Counted from the stretch's first letter, positions 1 to 12,234 are shown. The stretch: 64,000 nt of DNA from Leptospira johnsonii (GCF_003112675.1 NZ_BFAY01000005.1:186001-250000), one strand, 5' to 3'. A program made the numbers and translations. Notes: a model not told the origin generated them from the sequence alone.

Positions 1-38
1 CTTTCGAAGGCCTTTTCTCATCTGGAAGTCCCAAATTC

Positions 39-769
39 TTAAGAAAGAATAAATTCTTTGTTCAGAACTCGGATAAAATCCCGTTTGATGTCTTTAGGAC
101 AAGCGGCTTCACACTCGTACTGGTTCGTACAGTTTCCGAAACCTTCTTTGTCCATAGCGTTTACCATGTTTTTCACGCGTTCTTTCTTCTCCACTTGTCC
201 TTGAGGAAGTAGAGCAAGATGGGAAACTTTCGCAGAAACGAATAACATAGCAGAAGCATTTTTACAAGAAGCTACACAAGCACCACAACCGATACAGGTT
301 GCCGCATCCATTGCAACGTCTGCATCCTTTTTCGGAATAGGAAGAGCGTTTGCATCAGGAGCTCCACCGGTATTGATACTAACGAATCCCCCAGCTTGGA
401 TGATCCTATCAAAACCGCTACGATCCACGACCAGATCTTTTAGTACCGGGAAAGCTTTTGCTCTCCACGGTTCGAGAAAGATCGTGTCTCCATCTTTGAA
501 AGTTCTCATATGAAGTTGGCAGGTGGTAACGCCAGGAAGAGGGCCGTGTGCCTCTCCGTTGATCATAATATTACAAGAACCGCAAATACCTTCTCTACAA
601 TCGTGCTCGAACGCAATCGGATCATCTCCTTTTACGATCAGGTCCTCGTTAACTACGTCCAACATTTCTAAAAAAGACATATCGGGAGAGATTCCCTTTG
701 CATCGTAATTTACGATCTTGCCTTTTTCTTTTGCGTTTTTTTGTCTCCAGACTTTTAGTTTGAGGTCCA

Positions 770-770
<1 letters not shown>
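39..770 (-). CDS. sdhB: Succinate dehydrogenase/fumarate reductase iron-sulfur subunit
   Basis: This is the electron-transfer subunit of complex II, passing electrons from the flavoprotein to membrane quinone on the cytoplasmic face. In 243 residues it shows the [2Fe-2S] ligands C58, C63, C66 and C84 (CREGICGSC core), then a ferredoxin-like domain with C159, C162, C165, C169 and C214, C220, C224 for the [4Fe-4S] and [3Fe-4S] centres. Length is normal. The start codon abuts the sdhA stop (both at 770), so it is translationally coupled as last gene of sdhC-sdhA-sdhB. Whether it works as dehydrogenase or fumarate reductase cannot be read from sequence; an aerobic Leptospira suggests dehydrogenase. 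Confidence 0.95.
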
Positions 771-2686
<1,916 letters not shown>

Positions 2687-2687
2687 A

Positions 2688-3389
2688 TTATTGCGCTCCT
2701 GGAACTTTCACAAAGTTGAGAAGAATAGCAACCGGCATAGAAGTATTGCCGATGAAGATGGTTAAAGCGTAGAGGATCGCAAATGCGTTCGTCTTCGGCG
2801 CCCAGAAAGGAGTGTTAAAACCCAAAGTTTGGAAAACACTCGTTACTCCGTGACGAAGATGGAATGCAAGCAAGGTCATCGCTACTATATAGGAAATAGA
2901 AACGTAAATGTTCTTAAATCCTAAGATCACCATTGAGTAAACATCGTGCCTTTGTTTGTCACCAATGGTTTCTTGGAGCGCGAAGTTCTCAGGCTGGATC
3001 TTACCGATGGTAAAATGAAGCAGATGGTATATTACGAAAGCTAATAATACGGAACCGGTTAAAGCCATATAGCGGGAAGACAAGGTGGCTTGGATCGTAC
3101 TTTCTTTTACATAACCTACAGGTCTTGCCTTCTTGTTTTCAAGAGACAATTTCAGGGCGTAGTAAACGTGTAATACGAATGCTGCCAAAAGAATTCCGCG
3201 GGCCAGCCATAGTAGTCCGCCTAAATTGTGTAGGAACTCAGCGTAAGTGTTAATCTTATCCGGTTCTTGGAAGATCTGGAGGTTCCCCAGCATGTGTACA
3301 AACACAAAGCCGAAGAGAATGATTCCGGTAATCGCAACGATAGTCTTTCTACCGATGGACGACCTTAGATATCCAGCTTGAAAATCCAT
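2688..3389 (-). CDS. sdhC: Succinate dehydrogenase cytochrome b558 subunit
   Basis: Membrane anchor of complex II. The 233-residue protein has five hydrophobic segments separated by short loops and conserved histidines within them (for example HMLGN, LHVYY, YHLLHF, FHLRHG), as expected of a diheme cytochrome b in the single-subunit type-B family. It is the first gene of the sdh operon, and no separate sdhD is present, which fits that type. An upstream gap of about 220 bases to the divergent aldo/keto reductase gene must hold the promoters. Confidence 0.92.
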   Translation of the reverse strand: MDFQAGYLRSSIGRKTIVAITGIILFGFVFVHMLGNLQIFQEPDKINTYAEFLHNLGGLLWLARGILLAAFVLHVYYALKLSLENKKARPVGYVKESTIQATLSSRYMALTGSVLLAFVIYHLLHFTIGKIQPENFALQETIGDKQRHDVYSMVILGFKNIYVSISYIVAMTLLAFHLRHGVTSVFQTLGFNTPFWAPKTNAFAILYALTIFIGNTSMPVAILLNFVKVPGAQ

Positions 3390-3610
3390 TCAAAATCTCC
3401 TGTGAGGATCATGGGAAGAAGTCATCGATTTGTTTGAGGAAGGGATTGAAAAAGCGAAAGATCGCAGTTAGAATCCCTCTACAAAGTAGGATAAAAAAAC
3501 AGGTCCAGACGAAAAGCACTTTTAAACTAAAAGACAAAAAATGGACATTGGCTGAGGAATATTTAGACTTGGTCTCATTTAGTGCGACGCGAAAATTCAA
3601 AAAAACGTAA

Positions 3611-5089
3611 ATGATTTCAAAAGATCCATTTCAGTCTTTGTACAGAGAGCCCCTTCACGAGGGGAGAAAGGAAAAATTCTCCCCGGGAAAAAAAGGAGAA
3701 GGACCAGGCTATTTTTTATTCCGAGGACTTAAACTTTCCCGAATCGCGTTCGGTGGATATCGAATAGGATTAGAAGATCCGGAACATAAGGAAGCTCTTC
3801 AGCTTGCTCTACATTCTGGAGTGAACGTCATAGACGTTTCGGCCAACTATGGAGACGGAGAGGCCGAAAGTTTAGTAGGCAAGGTCTTAGATGAAAATTT
3901 CAAAAAAAGGCAACTGAACCGAAAGGAAATATTTTTAGTCACCAAAGCGGGATATATCCAAGGAAGGAATATGAAGCTTGTGGAGTCCAAAGAAAAAGAC
4001 AAGGATCCTTTTCCGGAAATCACTTATTACCAACCTGGCTGTTACCATTGTATCTCCCCCGAATTTTTAGCGGACCAATTGGAAAGGTCCAGAAAACGAC
4101 TGGGGCTTTCTACCATCGATGTGTTCTTATTGCATAATCCTGAATATTTCCTGAGCCATTCCGAAAAGAAGGGAGTTCCAAAAGAAGAAGCACAAGCGGA
4201 ATACTATCGTAGGATCAAAGAGGCGTTTCAATTTTTAGAGAAGGTTAGAAAAGAAGGAAAAATCCAGTTTTATGGAATTTCCAGTAATACATTTCCTGTG
4301 CCGGAAGAGGAGTATACTCATACTTCTTTGTCGAAGTGCCTACAAATCGCTGAGAAAATCGCAGGAAAAGAGAATGGATTTGCAGTAGTCCAGTTCCCTG
4401 GGAATTGGTACGAGGACGGATTCCTTCGGAATCGGTCGGAGGGGCAGACTCTTCTCGAAATCTGTCGTCACTTCGACCTTCTTCCCTTGATCAACCGACC
4501 ACTCAATTCCTTCCAGGCTGGAAAAGGAATGGTCCGACTTTCTTACGCGCCCCAAAACCAAGCCCCAGATCAGTCGAAGTTACTACAAATCCTAGAACTC
4601 GAATCCTCTCTCTTGGAACCACTTTCTCCAAATCTGAACCGGAATTCACTTTCCAAACTCTGGCAAATTTATGGGGAGAAGATCCGCTCCGAAGAACAAT
4701 TCCAAGCATTACTACAAAAATCCTGGATCCCTACTTTGAGAGGAGTAATTGACGAAGTATATTCTGAAAAAGGAAAAGAATCCGCAGAAGAATACCTAAG
4801 AGTTCTGAACACAGCACTTCCTTTATTAGAAGAGCAAATACAGATCCGTTCGTCTGAAAATCTATCCGGACTATACGAACGCCTGGTCTCCAAATATCAT
4901 ACAAACGGAGACGCCCCGGAAAGTTTATCCTCTCTCATGGTATTCCATTTGGCTTCTCTTCTGGAAAAAGGAACCGTTCTGCTCGGAATGAGAAAAAGAA
5001 AGTATGTAAGGGATATTCTTCCCATCTTCAAAAAACAACTACCGGAAATCCCAAGGTCGGAATGGGGAGAAAATGGAATTCGATCCTGA
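3611..5089 (+). CDS. Aldo/keto reductase with C-terminal extension
   Basis: A NADPH-dependent oxidoreductase of the aldo/keto reductase superfamily; substrate unknown. Residues about 35-300 form the TIM barrel: GGYRIGLED near the start, the catalytic DVSANYGDGEAE segment carrying Asp and Tyr, VTKAG with the Lys, and STIDVFLLHNPEYF. The protein has 492 residues, about 170 more than typical members; the extra C-terminal part is helical by composition and has no domain I recognise. The next gene (DUF309) starts inside its last 17 bases and a hydrolase follows, so the three probably form one transcript. Related long aldo/keto reductases occur in plants and bacteria, but the partner genes do not reveal a pathway. 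Confidence 0.85.
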   Translation: MISKDPFQSLYREPLHEGRKEKFSPGKKGEGPGYFLFRGLKLSRIAFGGYRIGLEDPEHKEALQLALHSGVNVIDVSANYGDGEAESLVGKVLDENFKKRQLNRKEIFLVTKAGYIQGRNMKLVESKEKDKDPFPEITYYQPGCYHCISPEFLADQLERSRKRLGLSTIDVFLLHNPEYFLSHSEKKGVPKEEAQAEYYRRIKEAFQFLEKVRKEGKIQFYGISSNTFPVPEEEYTHTSLSKCLQIAEKIAGKENGFAVVQFPGNWYEDGFLRNRSEGQTLLEICRHFDLLPLINRPLNSFQAGKGMVRLSYAPQNQAPDQSKLLQILELESSLLEPLSPNLNRNSLSKLWQIYGEKIRSEEQFQALLQKSWIPTLRGVIDEVYSEKGKESAEEYLRVLNTALPLLEEQIQIRSSENLSGLYERLVSKYHTNGDAPESLSSLMVFHLASLLEKGTVLLGMRKRKYVRDILPIFKKQLPEIPRSEWGENGIRS

Positions 5090-5555
5090 AATACTTTCCA
5101 TATTAGAAAAAGTGAAACAAGGAGACGCAGATTCCAGTTTCGACTACGCCTGGGGAGAAGGAAGAAAACTCTACCTAAAAGGAAGATATTTCGAATTACA
5201 CGAGGTATTCGAATTCCAATGGAAGAAGGAAATTGGAGGAAGAAGGCTACTATTACATGGATGGATCCAACTTGCTATTTCCTTGAATAAGGCTTTCGTA
5301 AAACCGAATATACGCGGATCCAAAATGCAGGCGGAAAAGTCCAAGGAAAAGTTTTTAAAACTTTTCGAAACCGGAGAACTTTCTCCAATCGGAAAAGACC
5401 AAACCGATGGTATCATCTATTTCCTGGAAAAATTTTTGAGCTTATTTGAAAGCGAAGAAAGTTGGGACCTCGAACGAATTAAGGAACTTTCTCTACCTGA
5501 AATGCAAGAAAACGCAAAGGAATTGTTTTCAAGTTCTGTTTTCCCAGCATCGTGA
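5073..5555 (+). CDS. DUF309 family protein
   Basis: Small all-helical protein of 160 residues. The DUF309 signature is clear: [17 protein letters not shown], then [20 protein letters not shown] with the conserved helix-loop-helix HExxE-W pattern at about residues 45-75. The function of this family is not established; members are often encoded beside metabolic enzymes. It overlaps the aldo/keto reductase gene by 17 bases and lies 4 bases before the hydrolase gene, so it is probably co-expressed with both. Confidence 0.8.
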   Translation: MEFDPEILSILEKVKQGDADSSFDYAWGEGRKLYLKGRYFELHEVFEFQWKKEIGGRRLLLHGWIQLAISLNKAFVKPNIRGSKMQAEKSKEKFLKLFETGELSPIGKDQTDGIIYFLEKFLSLFESEESWDLERIKELSLPEMQENAKELFSSSVFPAS

Positions 5556-5559
5556 CCCT

Positions 5560-6453
5560 ATGGAAGTTTCCGATCCTCAAAACAAAAACCAAGAAAGCGG
5601 ATTTTTCGAATCCGGAGGTTATAAGCTCCATTATACAAAACGGGACAATGGAAAGAAAAGAGCATTACTTTTGCTTCACGGATTTATGGATTCTTCCCAA
5701 ACCTTTTTGTTCCAGGAAGAATATTTATCCAAATATTTCGATCTTTACCGTTTCGATTATAGAGGGCATGGAGATTCAGAATGGTTGAGAGAAGGTTTCT
5801 ACCACTTCATGCTTCCTTTAGTGGACACAAAAACATTCATCCAAAAATTTCTTCCTGAGAAATTCCATATACTCGGACATTCCATGGGAGGAGGCTTAGG
5901 ATCGCGGCTTGCTGGATTGTATCCGGAAAGAGTTGAAAGCCTTATATGTCTGGAAGGATTTAGTTCTCTCCAGGATCCGGAAAAGGAAAGAAGAAGGTTC
6001 CTTGGTTGGTTGGAAAATTGGGAACTGAGTCTCGCAGGAAAGGATAGAAAACGTCAAAAAAATTTCAGATCGGTGGAAGATGCCGCTGCAAGGCTTGCAC
6101 CCATCTACCCTAGACTTCCTAAAGAAAGACTTTTAAAAATTACCGAAACATTAACAAGACCAGCAGAAGAGGGAGGATATATGTGGAAAAGTGATCCTTC
6201 TTACAAAAACGGGCCTCCAGTTTTTCTAAGTCCTCAGTTTACCAGACATCTTTGGGAGACAATTTCCTGTAATGTTCTCGTCGTTTATGGACAGAAAACA
6301 CATTTAGCATTGGACGATAGCAAGGAAGTATTCTCTCATATTAGAAATTTGAAATATATTGAAATAGAAGATGCAGGTCATAATATGCATCACGATCGTC
6401 CGGAACTTCTTGAGACTATACTCGATGAGTTTTACGTAACAAATTTAAAGTAA
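5560..6453 (+). CDS. Alpha/beta hydrolase
   Basis: Probable esterase or lipase-like hydrolase. The fold markers are [13 protein letters not shown] (oxyanion hole), FDYRGHGDS, the nucleophile elbow GHSMGGG with its serine, and the C-terminal catalytic histidine in [12 protein letters not shown] place the start at the ATG at 5560 because it lies just after the DUF309 stop and leaves a 297-residue protein of normal family length. A longer open frame runs back to 5446 inside DUF309 and would add 38 residues unlike the family. No signal peptide is seen, so it is probably cytoplasmic. Substrate unknown. Confidence 0.85.
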   Translation: MEVSDPQNKNQESGFFESGGYKLHYTKRDNGKKRALLLLHGFMDSSQTFLFQEEYLSKYFDLYRFDYRGHGDSEWLREGFYHFMLPLVDTKTFIQKFLPEKFHILGHSMGGGLGSRLAGLYPERVESLICLEGFSSLQDPEKERRRFLGWLENWELSLAGKDRKRQKNFRSVEDAAARLAPIYPRLPKERLLKITETLTRPAEEGGYMWKSDPSYKNGPPVFLSPQFTRHLWETISCNVLVVYGQKTHLALDDSKEVFSHIRNLKYIEIEDAGHNMHHDRPELLETILDEFYVTNLK

Positions 6454-6620
6454 ACGGACCTTTCGTACGATTCGATGTCGGATAACGTATTTTTTACTCA
6501 CGTATGTATAGTACGAAAATTCGGAGACATAAAAAAATTTCCTAATATTTTTCAAAAAGAACTTGTACTTTTAGAGTACCGGAATAGTTTTCCTCCAACG
6601 TTTTGTAGTTAGGGGCGAAC

Positions 6621-6830
6621 ATGGTCAGCAGCAAATTTAAAGAACAAATGGAAAGATACGTAAACTACCGAGGGATAGACATCATTCTTCATTTAAAAGA
6701 CGGTTCTATCATCGAATTAGATAAAAACAGAAGACTCGTAGGTGAAGAGATCGTATATTTTCCACAAAAAGCGAACCCTAGTAAAATTTCTCTTACCATG
6801 ATCCAAAAAGCGGATCTATTCGTCGCCTAA
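6621..6830 (+). CDS. Conserved small protein of unknown function (69 aa)
   Basis: I do not recognise this gene. A purine-rich AGGGG lies upstream of the ATG at usable spacing, and the product is a plausible small globular protein with mixed helix and strand (LHLKDGSIIELDKN resembles a beta hairpin). It has no cysteines, signal peptide or membrane segment. A strong terminator hairpin follows 36 bases after the stop, which supports a real short transcription unit. No function is proposed. Confidence 0.6.
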   Translation: MVSSKFKEQMERYVNYRGIDIILHLKDGSIIELDKNRRLVGEEIVYFPQKANPSKISLTMIQKADLFVA

Positions 6831-6865
6831 GCAAAACGACGAATCCCTTCAATATGATCAAAACG

Positions 6866-6890
6866 ACACCGGGAAATCCCGGTGTTTGTT
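6866..6890. terminator. Bidirectional intrinsic terminator
   Basis: Perfect stem ACACCGGG/CCCGGTGT with loop AAAT, extended by an A-rich stretch on one side and TTTGTTT on the other. It lies between two convergent genes (6621-6830 and 6910-7215) and can serve both. Confidence 0.8.
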
Positions 6891-6909
6891 TATCGGCCAG
6901 TCCTAAAAC

Positions 6910-7215
6910 TTACGCTAAGGTCTGGATCAATTCTTCGATCTCTTTGATCTTGTCGAAATCCTTTTCCGTATAATTCAAGAACACATCGTATTCCGCATCG
7001 GAAACACGGTCGCACTTGATCACTTTCATTGGAATATCGATGGAACCGGAAACGCTGATCGTTCCTACTTGCAGAGCCAAGTTGGTTCCAGGTTCCCAGG
7101 GAATTTCGGTTCTATGCACGATTCCAACGAGCACGTTTTCTGCGATCCTCAGCTTAGAACTTTCTAACACCTGAAAGCCTACGTTAAGTGTGGAGGGGAT
7201 TCTATTGTATCTCAT
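6910..7215 (-). CDS. Possible PilZ-like small protein
   Basis: A 101-residue cytoplasmic protein. It begins RYNRIP and ends with a beta-rich core (GTISVSGSIDIPMKVIKC, DAEYDVFLNY) before a C-terminal helix, the general layout of PilZ-type c-di-GMP receptors. However, the second half of the PilZ signature (D/N-x-S-x-x-G) is not convincing, so this is only a fold-level guess. The ATG at 7215 is chosen because GGGAGG lies about 10 bases upstream; the open frame extends 14 residues further to 7257 without a better ribosome site. It faces the terminator at 6866-6890. Confidence 0.5.
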   Translation of the reverse strand: MRYNRIPSTLNVGFQVLESSKLRIAENVLVGIVHRTEIPWEPGTNLALQVGTISVSGSIDIPMKVIKCDRVSDAEYDVFLNYTEKDFDKIKEIEELIQTLA

Positions 7216-7257
7216 GGCGGTTTTTCCTCCCGGTTTTCTGAAAGAGCTTAGATTCAA

Positions 7258-7563
7258 TCGCTTACGTTCCGATTAAGATCCTTTTACGATCTTGAAAAAA
7301 TCGGTTGAGCGAGAGCGATTCTCCTATTTAAAGCAATTTCTATACCAGTAATCATATATTCAGCCCCGGACAGAAAGAAAATCGTGCAATGCACCAAAAT
7401 ATTAAGTCGCTTTCCATTATAACGAATACTTGGCTAAGTTTAGCGGAGAAGGGATTGGATCTTCTTAGGATATCTACCTTGAATCTTGGTATTTAGTCGA
7501 AGTTACTACATTTTCAGATCTTAAAGCCTAACGGGATATTCCTCCGTTCTGCTAATTTATTAA
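7258..7563. other. Intergenic region, no gene seen
   Basis: About 300 bases with stops in all frames apart from one 35-codon frame (7389-7496) that has no ribosome-binding site. It lies directly before the decayed PIN gene, where an antitoxin gene would be expected, but no antitoxin-like protein can be read here. Confidence 0.5.
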
Positions 7564-7959
7564 GCGAATTGGAAATTTTTCATTCCGGAATCACTTTTCC
7601 CCGTTCCCTTTTTTTCTTTTCTAGTTATTTATTCCAAGGTTATAACGGCAGAGGTGTTCGACCATATTTGGTTGAATCACGAGATTATTTTGTCCGAATG
7701 GATTCTTAAAGAATTTAGAGAAGTATGTTCTCGTAAATTTAAGATCAAAGAAAAAGAGATCTCCGAAGTGTTAGAACATCTGAGGGCAGGAGCAAGAGTT
7801 TACCAGCTTAATGGTCTTCCGCCGAAAGTTTGCGCAGATCCGACTGATGATAATATCCTTCATATTGCAGAATTTTCAAAGGCAGATTGGATCTTGAGTG
7901 GAGATTCCGACCTTCTGAAATTGAAACAGTTTCAGAAAATCGAAATCATTTCTCCTTGA
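7564..7959 (+). pseudogene. PIN-domain (VapC/COG1569-like) toxin remnant
   Basis: The readable frame from the GTG at 7654 encodes 101 residues matching the middle and end of PIN-family endoribonuclease toxins: ILSEWILKEFREV, then DPTDDNILHIAEFSKADWILSGDSDLL, which keeps the acidic D and the xGDxDLL motif. The N-terminal strand with the first catalytic Asp (the DTN motif) is missing. In another frame at 7620-7652 the bases read SSYLFQGYNGR, which is what precedes this region in intact members, so a frameshift near 7650 is likely. The stop after IISP may also replace a CGA arginine codon (family members usually continue PREF/PREY, and EY follows here). Likely inactive. Confidence 0.6.
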
Positions 7960-7994
7960 GAATATAAACTGAAATCTTTAGTCTGAGTAGAGAA

Positions 7995-9218
7995 TCAGTA
8001 AAGAATTCTGGTCTTGATAGAACCTGGATGTCTTTCTATTCTTTCTTTCAGTTCATCTCCCACGCTCATATTGATTACCATGGAGAGATATCCGATCTCT
8101 GCGCTGGTTCCTAAATGTTGGGAACTGATATTTGCACCGATCTCAGAAACCATACTGTTGATATCCTTAAGGAATCCAGGTTGGTTTTTGTGAACATTCA
8201 GAATTCTGTACATTCCCTGAGGGATCGGATTCAGCTCTATATTAGGAAAGTTTACAGCAAAAGTAGTGGAGCCATTGTTTACAAACTTCAAAAGTTTAGA
8301 AGCAACTTCCGTTCCGATATTCTTCTGCGCTTCTTCCGTAGAACCACCGATATGAGGGGTCAATATTACGTTTTGCAGATTTTGCAAAGGAGTTATGAAT
8401 GGATCGCTGTTTGATTCAGGCTCTTGTGGAAAAACATCCACACCAGCGCCTGCGATATGTCCTGCCTTAATCGCCTCAGCCAGGGCTTCCAGATCCACAA
8501 CCTTTCCTCTGGAAAGATTGATGATATAAGCTCCTTTTTTCGTAGCTTTGATTTCCTTAGCACTGTATAAATTCGTCGTTTCAGGAAGTTCAGGCACATG
8601 AAAGGTAACAAAATCGGAAACAGAGAGTAGTTCTTCGTAAGAATTGATCGGAGTCGCATTTCCTAAAGGAAGAACTGTTTGTGTATCATAATAGATCACT
8701 TTTAGGCCCATTGCTTCTGCGAGGACGGAGACTTGGCTACCGATGTGACCGTAACCTACGATCCCCAGAGTTTTTCCCCGGACCTCAAAGCAGTTCTTAG
8801 AGATTTTATTCCAGATCCCTGCGTGAGTATTTCGGATATGATCCGGAACCCTTCTTGCTAACATTACGATTTCTGCAATTACAAGTTCGGCCACGGAGCG
8901 AGTATTAGAATAAGGAGCGTTGAATACCGGGATCCCTTTCTTCTCCGCTTCCGCCAGGTCCACTTGGTTTGTTCCGATACAGAAACAACCCACGGTCATA
9001 AGGCGTTTTGCCTTAGCTAAAACGGGTGCGGTCAGATTCGTTTTACTTCGGATCCCCAGAACATGAATGTTCTCGATTTCTTTCGAAAGTTCGTCTTCGC
9101 CCAGGGCTTGGGGGAGAAGGCGGACATTAAAACCGTCTTTTTGAAAGAGTTGGAATGCGTCTTGGTGTACATTCTCTAAGAGGAGGACGTTTATCTTTTC
9201 TTTCGGGTAGGAAATCAT
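7995..9218 (-). CDS. serA: D-3-phosphoglycerate dehydrogenase
   Basis: First committed step of serine biosynthesis, oxidising 3-phosphoglycerate to 3-phosphohydroxypyruvate with NAD. The 407 residues carry the D-2-hydroxyacid dehydrogenase fold: VGCFCIGTNQVDL, the NAD-binding GIVGYGHIGSQ motif, NLSRGKVVD with the catalytic Arg, and TPHIGGSTEEAQ with the catalytic His. The last 75 residues (from YRILNVHKNQPGFLKDIN) are an ACT domain, so feedback inhibition by serine is expected. Length and domain order match the E. coli-type enzyme. Monocistronic by context. Confidence 0.93.
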   Translation of the reverse strand: MISYPKEKINVLLLENVHQDAFQLFQKDGFNVRLLPQALGEDELSKEIENIHVLGIRSKTNLTAPVLAKAKRLMTVGCFCIGTNQVDLAEAEKKGIPVFNAPYSNTRSVAELVIAEIVMLARRVPDHIRNTHAGIWNKISKNCFEVRGKTLGIVGYGHIGSQVSVLAEAMGLKVIYYDTQTVLPLGNATPINSYEELLSVSDFVTFHVPELPETTNLYSAKEIKATKKGAYIINLSRGKVVDLEALAEAIKAGHIAGAGVDVFPQEPESNSDPFITPLQNLQNVILTPHIGGSTEEAQKNIGTEVASKLLKFVNNGSTTFAVNFPNIELNPIPQGMYRILNVHKNQPGFLKDINSMVSEIGANISSQHLGTSAEIGYLSMVINMSVGDELKERIERHPGSIKTRILY

Positions 9219-9330
9219 AGTTCTATAGCCATGGAATGTATCCTCGGCTTCTCTGAAAACGGATTTTTTACTTCACCTTTAGGGGATCGTGAGAAGAATG
9301 GAATGGAAATCATCCGGAGACCGCTATTCA

Positions 9331-9876
9331 ATGATCCGTTCCAATTTTTCATTTTTACAAGTTTCACTCTTGGCCGTATTTTTTGCCGTTTTTCTGAATT
9401 CTTGCTCGGCACGGGTCCAAGTCCTTCCGGAACCGGTGGTGGAACAGACACTTTTCAGAAGCGGTCCCATCTGCCCCGGAGCAATTTTCTGCAGCTTAGG
9501 AAAACCTGGATCCCTGAACTTTAAAGGGATCTTGGTGAATAAAACAGGGGAAAAGCCGATCTTCTTGGAATATTATATGAGCTCTTTTGAAGAAAGTTTT
9601 CCGATCGGGATCTCTATGAAGTTAGACCAAACCTGGCATAACCTCAGAAAAACTTCTACGGATTACGGAGATACTGTTCGCGTGGTTTCCATTCTTCCTG
9701 TGGATGTGGCTGACAAATTACTCTCGGCGAAAGAAATCCAATTCAGCTTTTCTTCCAGAGATAATACGAGCACATATACTTTGAGTTCTTCCAATACGGA
9801 TAGCTTGAAATCCCTACTGAAGGATCTAAAAGAAAAATTGGATTCTCAAGCAAGACTAACAATTACAAATCATTAA
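9331..9876 (+). CDS. Putative lipoprotein
   Basis: I do not recognise a family. The product (181 residues from the ATG at 9331) starts with a basic N-terminus, a hydrophobic stretch and the lipobox LNSC, which predicts a lipid-anchored mature protein. The open frame extends 14 residues upstream to 9289, but the shorter form gives a proper signal peptide. The mature part has a possible disulfide pair (CPGAIFCSLG) and a beta-rich middle. It is followed by two hairpins before the convergent lysS gene. Confidence 0.7.
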   Translation: MIRSNFSFLQVSLLAVFFAVFLNSCSARVQVLPEPVVEQTLFRSGPICPGAIFCSLGKPGSLNFKGILVNKTGEKPIFLEYYMSSFEESFPIGISMKLDQTWHNLRKTSTDYGDTVRVVSILPVDVADKLLSAKEIQFSFSSRDNTSTYTLSSSNTDSLKSLLKDLKEKLDSQARLTITNH

Positions 9877-9881
9877 GATCT

Positions 9882-9937
9882 TTGCCCGAGGTATCTCGGG
9901 CAACTTTCATCCGCCCGAGCAAACCAATGACTCGGGC
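9882..9937. terminator. Tandem hairpins sharing one stem sequence
   Basis: Two hairpins in the gap between the convergent lipoprotein and lysS genes: TTGCCCGAG-GTAT-CTCGGGCAA (9882-9903) and GCCCGAG/CTCGGGC (9913-9937). All four arms carry the same seven-base stem, so the outer and inner arms could also pair with each other. Probably one terminator for each direction; neither has a long T tract. Confidence 0.55.
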
Positions 9938-9955
9938 TTCGTAGACAAAATACTC

Positions 9956-11455
9956 TTATTCTGGTCTCATCAGAGGGAATAAGATAGTATCTCGGATAGA
10001 ATGAGAATTTGTGAGTAACATCACCAAACGATCTATCCCGATCCCGAGACCTCCCGTAGGCGGCATTCCATATTCAAGTGCTCGGATATAATCCTCGTCC
10101 ATCATGAATGCTTCATCGTCTCCCGCTTCTCTTTGTTTTACTTGATCTTCGAATCTTTCTTTTTGATCGAATGGATCATTTAACTCAGAGAATGCATTCC
10201 CGATCTCTCTGCCTACTATATAAGGCTCGAATCTTTCCACATAACCCGGATTTTCAGGATTCGATTTTGCTAATGGAGAAAGTTCCTTCGGATAATCAGT
10301 TACAAACACAGGCTGGATCAGATTTGCTTCCGCTTTTTCTGAGAATACCTCGTCCGCTACTTTCCAGATAGAAGTACATTTGCTTGCATCCACTTTTACG
10401 GAGCTTGCTTTTTCTTTTGCTTCTTCTAGGGTTTTTACCTGAGAGAAATCGATCCCCGAATATTCTTTGATAATATCCACATATTTCACCCTTCTCCAAG
10501 GAGGGCTAAGATCCACGAGGTCGTTTCCGTATTTGATCTTGAGAGTTCCGCAGATCTTTTGGGCAACAGTGGTGATCAGTTTTTCAGTTAGCTCTAACAT
10601 TTTTCCCATATCACCATAAGCCATGTACGCTTCCAGCATGGTGAATTCAGGATTGTGTTTAGTAGAAATACCTTCGTTCCTAAAATTACGGTTCAATTCG
10701 AAAACTCTATCGAGTCCACCTACGATAAGACGTTTCAGGTATAATTCAGGAGCGATCCTTAAGAATAACTGCATATCCAATGTATTATGATGAGTTACGA
10801 ACGGTCTAGCTGCAGCTCCTCCTGCGATCGGTTGCATCATAGGGGTTTCTACTTCCAAAAATCCTTCGGAAGTAAGGAAATTTCGGATCTCAGATACGAT
10901 CTTACTGCGAGTGATAAAAGTATCTCTTACATGATCGTTTACAACCAAATCCACATAACGCATCCTGTATCTTTGCTCGACGTCGGCGAAAGCGTCGTAA
11001 ATCACTCCATCTTTCTCTTTTACGACCGGCAGAGGGCGCACACATTTTGCAAGTAAGGTAACAGAAGTTAGATGAAGTGTGGTCTCTCCCTTTTGGGTTT
11101 GGAAAAGATAACCTTCTATCCCGATCAGATCTCCTAAATCCAAACTTTTGAAAAGAGTGTAGTTCTCTTCACCCAGATCGTCTCTGGTTGCATAAAGTTG
11201 GATGACTCCGGACCTATCCTTTAAATGAGCAAAACTTGCTTTTCCCATCACACGTTTGGAATGCAAACGTCCGCCTAATAGAAATTTTTTCTCCTGGCCT
11301 GTGGGAGCTTTAGAATACAGTTCGATCAAAGATGCCGAATCGGAATCAGGAAAGAATCGGATAGGGTAGGGATCTACACCTTTCTCCTTTAGATTTTTGA
11401 TCTTCTCGATTCTTTGTTGGATAAGTTCGTTTGTTTCTTTTAAGTCTTGGGACAT
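9956..11455 (-). CDS. lysS: Lysyl-tRNA synthetase (class II)
   Basis: Charges tRNA-Lys with lysine in the cytoplasm. The 499-residue protein has the N-terminal OB-fold anticodon-binding domain ([19 protein letters not shown]) and the class II catalytic domain: motif 1 around [11 protein letters not shown], motif 2 with [13 protein letters not shown], and motif 3 [17 protein letters not shown]. Length is normal. Its start lies one base after the stop of the upstream membrane-protein gene, so the two share a transcript. Confidence 0.95.
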   Translation of the reverse strand: MSQDLKETNELIQQRIEKIKNLKEKGVDPYPIRFFPDSDSASLIELYSKAPTGQEKKFLLGGRLHSKRVMGKASFAHLKDRSGVIQLYATRDDLGEENYTLFKSLDLGDLIGIEGYLFQTQKGETTLHLTSVTLLAKCVRPLPVVKEKDGVIYDAFADVEQRYRMRYVDLVVNDHVRDTFITRSKIVSEIRNFLTSEGFLEVETPMMQPIAGGAAARPFVTHHNTLDMQLFLRIAPELYLKRLIVGGLDRVFELNRNFRNEGISTKHNPEFTMLEAYMAYGDMGKMLELTEKLITTVAQKICGTLKIKYGNDLVDLSPPWRRVKYVDIIKEYSGIDFSQVKTLEEAKEKASSVKVDASKCTSIWKVADEVFSEKAEANLIQPVFVTDYPKELSPLAKSNPENPGYVERFEPYIVGREIGNAFSELNDPFDQKERFEDQVKQREAGDDEAFMMDEDYIRALEYGMPPTGGLGIGIDRLVMLLTNSHSIRDTILFPLMRPE

Positions 11456-11456
11456 C

Positions 11457-12092
11457 TTAATTTCCTAATAGTATCAGATATAAATGTTTCGAGAGTCTTC
11501 CTAAGATGGACTCCAGGCTTTTCGGTTTTGTGAACCAATCCCAGGATCCGATCCCTTCGCTTACTTTGGAGACTGCGATATAAATTCCCGCAGGTTCCAA
11601 TACGTTCCTATATAATTTTAACAAGGTCGCAGAATCATATTCTTTTCCTATCAAAAGAAAAGTTTTCCACTGGCGATCCAATGCGATCTTTAAAAGTGTT
11701 TTCGGGAATTCCTGAGGACCAGCTTCTACCGTATAAACTAAGACCTTGGTCTCATCTACTCCTAATGAAACCAGATAGGTTTGCAAAGAGACGCTCGGAT
11801 CTCCTACGATCCCCAGATCGGAATCTTGGTTGGGAGATGAATGTAAAATAACGATCACTGGAGCCAGGCCTTTCTTCCATAAAGCGGCAGCTTGTTTAAA
11901 TTTATCTTTTTTACCAGTTTCGATAGCTTCCAATACAATAGCGTCCGATTTTTTGGGATCCGCTTTGGAGACTAAAAGATAAGGAGCAGAGAAGAATAAG
12001 ATCAAAAATAGGATCAATAATCCGAAAAAGCCGTAAGATACAAGTTTGGCTTTGTCTAAGAAATCTTTAACGGAGAGAGCACCCGATGTCAT
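11457..12092 (-). CDS. Membrane-anchored YdcF/DUF218-like protein
   Basis: A 211-residue protein with an N-terminal membrane segment ([19 protein letters not shown], about residues 20-38) and a soluble domain whose opening [14 protein letters not shown] and later [13 protein letters not shown] fit the DUF218/YdcF/SanA fold. In that family a Rossmann-like domain sits outside the membrane and is linked to envelope maintenance; the exact reaction is unknown. Here the usual PExxxT motif is not obvious, so the assignment is tentative. It lies immediately upstream of lysS, with which it should be co-transcribed. Confidence 0.55.
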   Translation of the reverse strand: MTSGALSVKDFLDKAKLVSYGFFGLLILFLILFFSAPYLLVSKADPKKSDAIVLEAIETGKKDKFKQAAALWKKGLAPVIVILHSSPNQDSDLGIVGDPSVSLQTYLVSLGVDETKVLVYTVEAGPQEFPKTLLKIALDRQWKTFLLIGKEYDSATLLKLYRNVLEPAGIYIAVSKVSEGIGSWDWFTKPKSLESILGRLSKHLYLILLGN

Positions 12093-12148
12093 AGTTTTAC
12101 CGAGGGTTCGTTTTTCTAAATGGAGGAAGGGGTTTCAGGTAGGACGAA

Positions 12149-12234
<86 letters not shown>

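Noticed and set aside
7389..7496. 35-codon ORF that could be an antitoxin
   Set aside because: No ribosome-binding site, composition not antitoxin-like, and surrounding frames are broken.
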